Positions 1 to 5,815 of a stretch of DNA of 8,155 nucleotides are shown piece by piece. The position numbers and the translations under genes were made by a program. Below the pieces are notes generated by a model. That model had not been told where the DNA came from, ran no database searches, and saw nothing but the letters and a program-made list of their open reading frames with translations. The first letter of the stretch is position 1. Each line of letters begins with the position of its first letter. This DNA comes from Geobacter sp. (lineage in GTDB: Bacteria > Desulfobacterota > Desulfuromonadia > Geobacterales > Geobacteraceae), in NCBI GenBank assembly GCA_003499925.1, contig DNRQ01000198.1, positions 256 through 8,410 on the forward strand, given 5' to 3'.

Positions 1-18
1 AACTTAATGGCAGTGCCC
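1..18 (+). repeat. Left copy of the 18-bp flanking inverted repeat
   Basis: AACTTAATGGCAGTGCCC occupies the first 18 bases and has a perfect reverse-complement copy at 8051-8068. It may continue to the left beyond the window. The rest of 1-140 holds a small CCCTCC/GGAGGG hairpin (16-30) and other repeats listed separately, but no gene. Confidence 0.85.
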
Positions 19-50
19 TCCGGGGGAGGGGACATTTGGCGTCGGGAGCC

Positions 51-69
51 GCCCCCCTTTTCCAAAGGA
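51..69 (-). repeat. Degenerate copy of the CCCCCTTTGAAAAAGGGGG repeat
   Basis: The minus strand reads CCTTTGGAAAAGGGGGGC, close to the CCCCCCTTTGAAAAAGGGGGGC unit at 3290-3310, but one arm is eroded. It lies downstream of gctB. Confidence 0.55.
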
Positions 70-106
70 TGAGGTTTTGTGGCTGCAGGATAGCGGTATT
101 CAGCCG

Positions 107-124
107 CCTCCCGTCGATGGGAGG
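107..124 (-). other. Hairpin downstream of gctB
   Basis: CCTCCC (107-112) and GGGAGG (119-124) form a 6-bp stem with loop GTCGAT, starting 17 nt after the gctB stop. No T-run follows on the minus strand, so it is not a convincing intrinsic terminator. No other terminator is visible before the window edge. Confidence 0.45.
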
Positions 125-140
125 GACTGGTATCCCGCAG

Positions 141-965
141 CTACTCCTTCTTCTTCACCTTCGGGATGAAGATCTGTTCCGGGTCGAGCACGTCGTGGAT
201 AAAGTGGAGCTCTGCCTTGGTCGGCGGCAGGGTCTCGCCGCTTACCCGGGACAGATCGAGATCGAACTGGCACATCTCGCGGATCTGTTCCGGCGTGTTC
301 CCCGCATGGCAGGTATCCAGATAGATCCGGCCGGTCTCCTCGTCGAAGCGAAACACCCCGGCCGTGCTGATCACCGCGGCGGGTCCCCCCCGGTAAGCGG
401 CACCGTAGAGCTCGCGCCGATCGACGAACTCGCCGCCGGGCCACTTTTTCACCCGCCAGCCGGGACTGGTGATGTAGCTGACCCTCTCGGTAAAGCGGCG
501 CTTCTCGTGGACCATGATGAACACGGTCCGCCTGGCGAAGGAGTTGATGTCCGGGTTGCCGCCGCTGCCGGTCAGACGCAACTCCGGATCGAGATAATCG
601 CCGATGCAGGTGGTGTTGACGTTGCCGTACTCATCGACCTCGGCGCCGCCCAGAAAGCCGAGATCGACGTAGCCCCGCTGGGCAATGCTGAAGGCATCGT
701 GGAGACCGGAGGAGCGGGAGGCCCCCATCTCGCAGCGGGCATCACCCACCGAGGTCGGGATCTCGGGGGGCCGGCCGTCCAGCGTTCCGGCCTCGAAAAT
801 CAGCTTCAGGTTGGGCGCATGGGTCTTCTGGGCCAGCATGATAGCCACCATGGGAAGCCCGGTGCCGGCAAAGACGATCTCGTTGTCCAGCACCTCGCGG
901 GAGGCGGCGCAGCAGAGCAGGTCAGCCAGCCCGTATTCTTCGGGATCTGCATAATCCATAATCAT
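141..965 (-). CDS. gctB: Glutaconate-type class I CoA-transferase, beta subunit
   Basis: This is the catalytic subunit of a two-subunit CoA-transferase that moves CoA from a donor thioester to a free, probably dicarboxylic, acid in the cytoplasm. The 274 residues are close to the roughly 266 of Acidaminococcus GctB. Visible landmarks are AGTGLP (33-38), FEAG (57-60), whose Glu58 aligns with the catalytic Glu54 of Acidaminococcus GctB, the glycine loop GSGGNPD (133-139), HEKRRF (153-158) and TSPGW (166-170). The retained glutamate argues against an IpdB-like hydrolase, which lacks it. The ATG at 965 overlaps the gctA stop as ATGA, implying translational coupling. A second ATG at 959 sits about 7 nt from a G-rich ribosome binding site and is an equally possible start, changing only two residues. 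It is the last gene of the cluster. The family is sure; the physiological substrate is unknown. Confidence 0.93.
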   Translation of the reverse strand: MIMDYADPEEYGLADLLCCAASREVLDNEIVFAGTGLPMVAIMLAQKTHAPNLKLIFEAGTLDGRPPEIPTSVGDARCEMGASRSSGLHDAFSIAQRGYVDLGFLGGAEVDEYGNVNTTCIGDYLDPELRLTGSGGNPDINSFARRTVFIMVHEKRRFTERVSYITSPGWRVKKWPGGEFVDRRELYGAAYRGGPAAVISTAGVFRFDEETGRIYLDTCHAGNTPEQIREMCQFDLDLSRVSGETLPPTKAELHFIHDVLDPEQIFIPKVKKKE

Positions 966-1927
966 TGCCCCCTTTTCGTGCCGGTACTGTAGTTGAGCGC
1001 GGTATTGGCCTTCAGGTTGAGCATCCGCGGCCACCCCAGTTTCTCGAGATAGCTCATGTGGTCCAGACCGTGGATCCATTCCTTGGCAAAATCGTCGAAC
1101 CCCTCCTGGGTTCTGGTCCGGCCGTAGAAATCCTTGAGGAAGGCGCCGTCGACGTCGTAGCGGCCGAACATGCCGGTCGGATGGGCGCCGAAGGGGCATT
1201 CCAGGATGTGATCCACCTCGAAACTGGCGATGGTATTGCGGTCGCTTTCCCGGCGCAGGTACTCCTCCGGAACGATCTCCTCGGCCATGACGATGGTGAT
1301 GTCGGCCGCCCGGGCAGCTTCCGGATCCGAATAGTACTGGCCGCTGACCCGCACCGTCCCCTCCTCCCCCACCTGCTGCACGCAGATGACCGCCACATCG
1401 ACCTTGGCCGCCGGCACCAGCACCTGCGCACCCGCCCCGAAGAAAGGGTCCTCGGTGAACCGGTACTTGTGCTTTGCTATCCGCTTGCCGTCCCTGAGCC
1501 CCGCCCTGCCGAGCATGTCGTATTCCGGATTATGGAGGTCGGTGCCGAGCGCGGTCTGGGTCGCGGCGTAGGGCGCACCCGAAGCAGCCGCGGCGAAACG
1601 GAACATCATCTCGGCATGGCTGTAATCTTCCACGATGATCTCCTTGCTCCCCACCTTGCGGGACAGGTTGGCGCCGTACTTGCCGTAGAGCTCGTGGCCG
1701 ACCCAGCAGGACTCCCAGATATCGACGCAACCGGCGCCGACCAGAAACTCTGTCTGGGGTCCGCCGTTCACCTCGATCAGGTGGAGCCCTTTTCTCCTTT
1801 GCCGGATCAGTTCGTAGATCAGGGCAAAGGGACGACGCCAGATGGTGAAGCCGGAAAAAGTCAGGCTGGAGCCGTCCTTGATGATCTCCGCCGCCTGTTG
1901 CAGATTGATGCGCTTGCCACTGCTCAT
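962..1927 (-). CDS. gctA: Glutaconate-type class I CoA-transferase, alpha subunit
   Basis: This is the partner subunit of the CoA-transferase; together with the beta chain it forms the active heteromer. Its 321 residues match the roughly 320 of Acidaminococcus GctA. Landmarks are the N-terminal DGSSLTFSGF (18-27), the glycine-containing VNGGPQTEFL (53-62), the central FFGAGAQVLVPA (162-173), QQVGEEGTVRVSG (184-196) and the family motif PFGAHPTG (245-252). The start is the ATG at 1927, preceded 4 nt away by AGGGAGGA-type Shine-Dalgarno sequence (1931-1938). An in-frame TTG at 1945 lies upstream of that site and is rejected. The gene follows the acyl-CoA dehydrogenase after 50 nt and overlaps gctB by 4 nt. 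The closest characterised relatives act on glutaconate and similar diacids, but a role on a monocarboxylic or ring-cleavage acid cannot be excluded. Confidence 0.93.
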   Translation of the reverse strand: MSSGKRINLQQAAEIIKDGSSLTFSGFTIWRRPFALIYELIRQRRKGLHLIEVNGGPQTEFLVGAGCVDIWESCWVGHELYGKYGANLSRKVGSKEIIVEDYSHAEMMFRFAAAASGAPYAATQTALGTDLHNPEYDMLGRAGLRDGKRIAKHKYRFTEDPFFGAGAQVLVPAAKVDVAVICVQQVGEEGTVRVSGQYYSDPEAARAADITIVMAEEIVPEEYLRRESDRNTIASFEVDHILECPFGAHPTGMFGRYDVDGAFLKDFYGRTRTQEGFDDFAKEWIHGLDHMSYLEKLGWPRMLNLKANTALNYSTGTKRGQ

Positions 1928-1930
1928 GCG

Positions 1931-1938
1931 TCCCTCCT
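1931..1938 (-). promoter_or_regulatory. Ribosome binding site of gctA
   Basis: The minus strand reads AGGAGGGA here, 3-4 nt before the ATG at 1927. It decides the start, because the only alternative in-frame codon (TTG at 1945) lies upstream of it and has no such site. Confidence 0.85.
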
Positions 1939-1978
1939 GGTTCAACTCCAGTTTTAAACTGAAGGTTCAACTGCAGTT
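1939..1978 (-). repeat. Two near-identical 15-bp direct repeats between the dehydrogenase gene and gctA
   Basis: On the minus strand AACTGCAGTTGAACC (1978-1964) is followed after 10 nt by AACTGGAGTTGAACC (1953-1939); 14 of 15 bases match. The first copy overlaps the dehydrogenase stop codon and contains the palindrome AACTGCAGTT (1969-1978). The second abuts the gctA ribosome binding site. A further palindrome, CAGTTTTAAACTG on the plus strand (1949-1961), spans the gap between them. The layout could be a regulator site or an mRNA element, or a small local duplication; no function can be assigned. Confidence 0.7.
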
Positions 1979-3135
1979 CAGGCGAAATTTCGCAGGATCT
2001 CGCGGGCGATGATGACCCGCTGGATCTCATTGGTCCCCTCGTAGATCGAGGTGATCCGCACGTCCCGGGCATAGCGCTCCACCGGGAAATCACGGCTGTA
2101 GCCGTATCCTCCCAGCATCTGCACCGCCTTGTAGCACGCCTTGTTGGCAGCCTCGGTGGCGTACATCTTCGCCATGGAAGCTTCCTTGGCGAACGATCTC
2201 CCCGACTCCTTCCTGAAGGCCGCATTCATCAGCAGCAGGCGGGCCGCCTCCAGTTCCGTGTAGGCGTCCGCGATCATCCATTGGATCGCCTGGAAATTGC
2301 TGATCTTCTGGCCGAACTGCGACCGCTGCGTGCTGTACCGGGAGGCGAAGTCCATGGCGGCCAGGCCTAGCCCCAGCCCCAGCGAGCCGATACCGATGCG
2401 CCCGCCGGCCAGTTCCCCCACCGCGATCCGGAAACCGTCGTTCAGCTTCCCCATCAGGGCGTGTTTCGGAATGCGGCAGTTGTCAAAGATCAGCTCGTTG
2501 GTGGCCGAGGCGTGCTGCCCGGTCTTCTCCTCCTGCTTGCCGATGACGAGTCCCGGCGCCCCCTCTTCAACCAGGAAACAGCTGATCCCCCTCCCCTTCG
2601 CGGCCCCCTGGTCGGTGACGGCCCAGACCACGAAGACCCCGGCGTAGGGGGCACTGGTGATGAAAATCTTGGAGCCGTTCAGCAGCCAACGATCCCCGTC
2701 CAGTACCGCCGTGGTAGTCATGCCGGCCGGGTCGGAGCCGGCTCCGGTCTCGGTCAGTGCGAAGCTCCCCGCGGCATACTCCCCGGAGCAGATGCGGGGA
2801 ATGTAGGCCCGCTTCTGCTCATCGGAGCCGACCGCCTGGATCACCTCGCAGACCATATTGTTGACCGACACGGTCACCGCGGTGGAGGCGCAGGCCCGGG
2901 CGATTTCGGTCATGGCGACACTGAAGGCGACCACCCCCGCCTCCGAGCCGCCGTACTCCGCAGCCACGTTAAGTCCCATGAATCCCAGTTCCGCAAGCTT
3001 GCGCAGGTTGGCCAGGAAAGCCGGCCGGTCGTCCTCGCGGTCAAGCCTTGCCGCTACCGGCTCCAGTTCCGCCTTGGCGAAATCACGTGCGGTATCCTGG
3101 ATCAGCTTCTGTTCTTCGGTGAGTTCAAGAAACAT
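1978..3135 (-). CDS. Acyl-CoA dehydrogenase (short-chain type, FAD)
   Basis: This is a cytoplasmic flavoenzyme of 385 residues that oxidises an acyl-CoA to the 2-enoyl-CoA and passes electrons to ETF. Both family signatures are present: ALTETGAGSDPAG (126-138) and the stretch 339-358 with Q339, GGYGY and D358. The catalytic base is Glu366 in IYEGTNE, the position used by short- and medium-chain and butyryl-CoA dehydrogenases rather than the isovaleryl or long-chain position. By hand alignment, the substrate-binding arginine of glutaryl-CoA dehydrogenase (human Arg94) is replaced by a threonine near residue 85, so a glutaryl-CoA substrate is not favoured. The start at 3135 has a Shine-Dalgarno AGGGAGG 5 nt upstream. 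The frame stays open to 3333, but that extension is translated repeat DNA. The neighbours etfBA and gctAB suggest catabolism of an acid activated by CoA transfer. The exact chain length or branching is unknown. Confidence 0.93.
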   Translation of the reverse strand: MFLELTEEQKLIQDTARDFAKAELEPVAARLDREDDRPAFLANLRKLAELGFMGLNVAAEYGGSEAGVVAFSVAMTEIARACASTAVTVSVNNMVCEVIQAVGSDEQKRAYIPRICSGEYAAGSFALTETGAGSDPAGMTTTAVLDGDRWLLNGSKIFITSAPYAGVFVVWAVTDQGAAKGRGISCFLVEEGAPGLVIGKQEEKTGQHASATNELIFDNCRIPKHALMGKLNDGFRIAVGELAGGRIGIGSLGLGLGLAAMDFASRYSTQRSQFGQKISNFQAIQWMIADAYTELEAARLLLMNAAFRKESGRSFAKEASMAKMYATEAANKACYKAVQMLGGYGYSRDFPVERYARDVRITSIYEGTNEIQRVIIAREILRNFA

Positions 3136-3140
3136 AGATG

Positions 3141-3147
3141 CCTCCCT
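3141..3147 (-). promoter_or_regulatory. Ribosome binding site of the acyl-CoA dehydrogenase gene
   Basis: The minus strand reads AGGGAGG 5 nt before the ATG at 3135. It fixes the start at 3135 and excludes the 66-codon upstream extension, which translates repeat DNA. Confidence 0.88.
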
Positions 3148-3199
3148 GGCTGTGATTGCTTCCGTCGAAGGCGAATTGTTCAGTACGATGGTCGCCGCA

Positions 3200-3311
3200 G
3201 AAAGTCCCCCTTTGAAAAAGGGGGATTTAGGGGGATTTGCAGTCCGCGGCAAAATGCTCGATTGGGCAGCTAAACCAAATCCCCCCCAGCCCCCCTTTTT
3301 CAAAGGGGGGA
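3200..3311. repeat. Inverted pair of dispersed C5-TTTGAAAAA-G5 repeats in the cobO to dehydrogenase gap
   Basis: Two copies of one repeat face each other. The left copy has a hairpin at 3206-3224 (CCCCCTTT, loop GAA, AAAGGGGG) followed by two G-runs separated by ATTTA. The right copy is reversed, with a 9-bp hairpin stem at 3290-3310 and a C-rich tail at 3278-3289. About 30 nt of unique DNA separates them, so the pair could also fold as one large stem. The block fills most of the 243-nt gap and interrupts an otherwise tight cluster. Bases 3200-3243 recur exactly at 8109-8152. It is a dispersed non-coding repeat family, not part of a gene. Confidence 0.9.
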
Positions 3312-3341
3312 GCGGTACCCTGAACTCCCTCACTCTTCTCC

Positions 3342-3364
3342 CTCTCCCTCCGGGTGAGGGAGAG
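3342..3364. repeat. GC-rich hairpin repeat just downstream of cobO
   Basis: CTCTCCCTC (3342-3350) and GAGGGAGAG (3356-3364) form a perfect 9-bp stem with loop CGGGT. It resembles the 'CTCTCCCTCCGGG' dispersed repeat seen in many bacterial genomes. It lies 14 nt past the cobO stop codon but has no following T-run in the direction of transcription, so it is not called an intrinsic terminator. It might stabilise the 3' end of an upstream mRNA. Confidence 0.7.
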
Positions 3365-3378
3365 TTTCACCCAAAAAA

Positions 3379-3909
3379 TCACTTCTCTATCCCGACGCGC
3401 CCCAGCACGCCGGCCTGGAAATAGTGCTTTACCTCAACCATTTCGGTCACCAGGTCGGCTGCCGCGATCAGCCGCGGGTCGGCGCTCCGGCCGGTCAGCA
3501 CCAGTTCCACCTGCTCCGGCCTGTCAGCTAGCAGTGCCAGGATGTCTTCCACGCCGATCAGTCCAAACCAGGCCGCGCCGTTGATCTCGTCCAGAATCAC
3601 CAGATCGTACTCGCCGCCGCTCAAAACGCGTCGGGCCAGCTCCAGGGTCTCATTGGCGATCCTGATATCCTCCGGATCCAGCTTCTCCTTGAAAATCCAG
3701 CAGTCACGTCCGGTCTGATGGATGGTCAGCAGCGGCGCAAGCCGCTCTGCCGCCAGGTGCTCGCCGTACTGGCCGCCGCCCTTGATGAACTGGACGATGC
3801 AGACCCTGAGCCCCCGCCCCACCGCTCTCAGCGCCAGGCCGAGGGCTGCGGTGGTCTTCCCCTTCCCGTTGCCTGTGTATACCTGGACCCTTCCCTCAGT
3901 CAGCGTCAT
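3379..3909 (-). CDS. cobO: Cob(I)yrinic acid a,c-diamide adenosyltransferase (CobA/CobO/BtuR)
   Basis: This enzyme transfers the adenosyl group of ATP to the cobalt of a Co(I) corrinoid, giving adenosylcobalamin or its precursor. The P-loop GNGKGKTT is at residues 13-20. Other family landmarks are VQFIKGG (39-45), the LDEIN acidic motif (near 107-111), LTGR (near 138-141) and the C-terminal KHYFQAGVLGRVGIE. At 176 residues it is about 20 shorter at the N terminus than Salmonella CobA (196 residues). The chosen ATG at 3909 forms an ATGA overlap with the etfA stop. A GTG at 3918 in the same frame would add only three residues. Its place between etfA and an acyl-CoA dehydrogenase, not in a cobalamin operon, is odd. 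It may secure coenzyme for a B12-dependent acyl-CoA mutase; that is inference. Family assignment is firm. Confidence 0.93.
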   Translation of the reverse strand: MTLTEGRVQVYTGNGKGKTTAALGLALRAVGRGLRVCIVQFIKGGGQYGEHLAAERLAPLLTIHQTGRDCWIFKEKLDPEDIRIANETLELARRVLSGGEYDLVILDEINGAAWFGLIGVEDILALLADRPEQVELVLTGRSADPRLIAAADLVTEMVEVKHYFQAGVLGRVGIEK

Positions 3910-4823
3910 CTGGCGCACCTGGCCGTGAATGCCGGCACGAACTGCATCACATCGGCTACCACGAGCACGTCGGCTATCTCGCCGATCGGGGCGTCCTTGT
4001 CCTTGTTGATGGCAACGATGAAATCCGCCTTCTTCATCCCGGCCAGATGCTGGATGGCGCCGCTGATGCCGCAGGCCACGTAGAGTTTCGGGTTTACGGT
4101 CTGGCCGGTGGTACCGACCTGGTGGCTGTGCGGGATCCAGCCGGCATCCACCACCGGGCGGCTGGCGCCCAGTTCCCCGCCCAGCGCCTTGGCCAGGGCG
4201 GCGATGACCGGAACGTTGTCTTTCTTGCCAACGCCCCGCCCGGCACTGACGATCACCTCGGCCCGGGTCAGGTCGACGTCCTTTTGTTCGGCCGCCTCGT
4301 AGCCTACGAACTCCACCCTGCCGGTACTCTCCGCCACCTCGAGTTTTTCCAGTTGCGGGATCCCCTGGGGCTCCCCCTGGATGCTGAAGGCGCCTGCCTG
4401 GATGGTGACCACGGTCCTGGCGCTTTTGGGTGCCACCGATCTGCGCATCTTGGCGTTGCAGCAGGTCACTTCGAACTTGCCGTCCACAATGGCTACCACC
4501 TCCGAGACTTGGCCCGCTTTCAAGGCGGCGGCTACCCGCGGTGCCAGATCCCAGCCATAGGAGGAATGGACGAAGATGATGTAGTCCGGGTTTTCCTTGG
4601 CGACCGCCTCCAGCACCAGCTTTTTGTGCAGATCGGGGTTATATTCCCCGTATCTGGCGACGTCCGCCAGGTACAGCTTGCCTTCGAATTTGGGTGCTTG
4701 GGCTTCGCTGCCGACCAGGACCATGGCGCTTTCGACGCCCAGCTGTCCGGCAAAAGCCTGCAGTTCATACGTCGAGTCGAGCAGTTTTCCTTGCCGGAAT
4801 TCCCCTATCAGTAACGCTTTCAT
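3906..4823 (-). CDS. etfA: Electron transfer flavoprotein, alpha subunit
   Basis: This is the FAD-carrying large subunit of ETF, which takes electrons from acyl-CoA dehydrogenases and delivers them to a membrane quinone oxidoreductase. The 305 residues comprise an N-terminal ETF domain (about 1-180) and the C-terminal FAD domain (about 185-305). The FAD domain shows SAGRGVG (193-199), SRPVVDAGW (221-229), the flavin loop QVGTTGQTV (235-243), the ETF-alpha signature beginning LYVACGISGAIQH (247-259), and AINKDKDAPIG (271-281). No extra ferredoxin domain is present, unlike some Clostridium EtfA proteins. The ATG at 4823 has GGAGG 4 nt upstream. etfB lies 26 nt upstream and cobO overlaps the stop codon, so the three are very probably co-transcribed. 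Confidence 0.96.
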   Translation of the reverse strand: MKALLIGEFRQGKLLDSTYELQAFAGQLGVESAMVLVGSEAQAPKFEGKLYLADVARYGEYNPDLHKKLVLEAVAKENPDYIIFVHSSYGWDLAPRVAAALKAGQVSEVVAIVDGKFEVTCCNAKMRRSVAPKSARTVVTIQAGAFSIQGEPQGIPQLEKLEVAESTGRVEFVGYEAAEQKDVDLTRAEVIVSAGRGVGKKDNVPVIAALAKALGGELGASRPVVDAGWIPHSHQVGTTGQTVNPKLYVACGISGAIQHLAGMKKADFIVAINKDKDAPIGEIADVLVVADVMQFVPAFTARCAR

Positions 4824-4849
4824 AATTCCTCCGTGCGTAAGTGGGTTCT

Positions 4850-5626
4850 CTATCTGAGCACCGTCGTCTTTTCCTTGAGGATCCCCATCAACCTCTCCAA
4901 CTGGGCTCCCACCTCTCCTTCGATGATGATGCCGCCCCCCTTCTTGGCGGGAGGGTACATCTTGTCGGTGGCGGTCAGCTCCGCTTCCTTCAAAAGATCC
5001 GCGATCGGCAGTGCGAGTATTTCCTTCTTCTTGGCCTTCATGATGTTGGGCAGAGTCGGGTAACGAGGAGTATTGAGCCCGAGTTGGCAGGTAACCACCG
5101 CCGGCAGCTTCAGCTTCGCGACGCCTTTGCTACCCCCTTCCAGCTCCCTTTTCGCGGTGATCGTGCCGCTGTCGTAGGCGAAACCCACCAAGGTGGTAGC
5201 GCAGGCGAAGCCAAGCTGCTCGGCGACCGTCACGCCGACCTGCGCCGAACCGCGGTCCTGGGACTGCATTCCGGTAAAGATAATGTCGTAGTTCTGGCTG
5301 CCGGCATGGCTCGCGATGGCCGCGGCGATCTGCCACGGGTCTTTCTGATAGTACTTGTTGTCCTGGATATGGACGCCGCGGTCGCCACCCATGGCGAGGG
5401 CCTTCTTGATCGACTCCACCACCCGATCCGGGCCGATGGAGAGGATGGTTATCTCAGGTTCGCCACCCAGCTGTTCCTTGAGCTGAACCGCCTGTTCCAC
5501 GGCATATTCGTCGTATTCGTTCATGCGGAAGGCGAGGTCGGTTTCGTCGTACCAGGTCCCTTCGCTGTTGAGCTTGAACCTGGATTCCATGTCGGGAACC
5601 TGTTTTATGCATACCAGTATCTTCAT
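4850..5626 (-). CDS. etfB: Electron transfer flavoprotein, beta subunit
   Basis: This is the small subunit of ETF (258 residues), carrying the dehydrogenase-docking loop and usually AMP. Recognisable elements are MKILVCIKQVPD (1-12), NEYDEYAVEQAV (36-47), ALAMGGDRG (76-84), the beta signature region KRELEGG through LPAVVT (159-179), and the recognition loop LNTPRYPTLPNIMKAKKK (184-201). That loop closely matches the docking loop of mitochondrial ETF-beta, including the leucine and lysine-rich segment. This favours a classical non-bifurcating ETF that receives electrons from dehydrogenases, rather than a bifurcating one; structure-based classification would settle it. The ATG at 5626 has AGGAGGA 5 nt upstream (5631-5637). 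It is separated from the membrane oxidoreductase gene by 162 nt of repeat DNA. Confidence 0.96.
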   Translation of the reverse strand: MKILVCIKQVPDMESRFKLNSEGTWYDETDLAFRMNEYDEYAVEQAVQLKEQLGGEPEITILSIGPDRVVESIKKALAMGGDRGVHIQDNKYYQKDPWQIAAAIASHAGSQNYDIIFTGMQSQDRGSAQVGVTVAEQLGFACATTLVGFAYDSGTITAKRELEGGSKGVAKLKLPAVVTCQLGLNTPRYPTLPNIMKAKKKEILALPIADLLKEAELTATDKMYPPAKKGGGIIIEGEVGAQLERLMGILKEKTTVLR

Positions 5627-5667
5627 ACCTTCCTCCTCGTGTAAGTGATTGGTAGCTAAGTGATCCT

Positions 5668-5815
5668 CACCCCATCCCCCTCCCGGCCTCCCCCTTGAAA
5701 GGGGAGGGGCGTAAAGGCCGCCCCCTATAGTGATAAGGAGCGAAAGATCCCCCGTTGAATGAAAAGGGGCGTAAAGGTCCCCTCCCCTTCAAGGGGAGGG
5801 ACAGGGTGGGGATGG
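5668..5815. repeat. Inverted pair of GC-rich dispersed repeats between the oxidoreductase gene and etfB
   Basis: A left element (about 5668-5719) starts with a CCCCATCCCC block and includes an imperfect hairpin around TTGAAA (5695-5700). A right element (about 5765-5815) is the same kind of unit in reverse, with a hairpin CCCCTCCCCTTCAAGGGGAGG near 5780-5799 and a final GGTGGGGATGGG. Both contain the 13-mer AGGGGCGTAAAGG (5705-5717 and 5765-5777). The right element runs into the 3' end of the oxidoreductase gene and supplies its stop codon. The DNA between them (5720-5764) has no recognisable gene. Confidence 0.82.

Noticed and set aside
36..992. Long plus-strand reading frame opposite gctB
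   Set aside because: It mirrors the codon pattern of gctB in high-G+C DNA, shows no recognisable domain and overlaps a certain gene fully.
1928..1945. Upstream TTG start for gctA
   Set aside because: The TTG lies upstream of the AGGAGGGA site, which is correctly spaced for the ATG at 1927.
965..1957. Long plus-strand reading frame opposite gctA
   Set aside because: Antisense shadow of gctA with Leu/Gly/His/Asp-rich composition and no recognisable family.
3206..3224. Intrinsic terminators formed by the CCCCC/GGGGG hairpins
   Set aside because: No T-run follows the stems on the minus strand, and continuing co-directional genes with coupled starts argue against strong termination inside the cluster.
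3200..3311. Possible CRISPR or tandem array from the repeated hairpins
   Set aside because: There are only two copies in opposite orientation, no regular spacers and no cas genes.
3136..3333. N-terminal extension of the acyl-CoA dehydrogenase frame (66 extra codons)
   Set aside because: It translates the dispersed repeats into KGG-rich peptide, while a good ribosome binding site and the normal family N terminus (MFLELTEEQ) mark the ATG at 3135.
3906..5626. Electron-bifurcating ETF
   Set aside because: The EtfB docking loop resembles classical ETF, EtfA has no extra ferredoxin domain, and the partner is a quinone-linked membrane enzyme. This is a judgement by eye.
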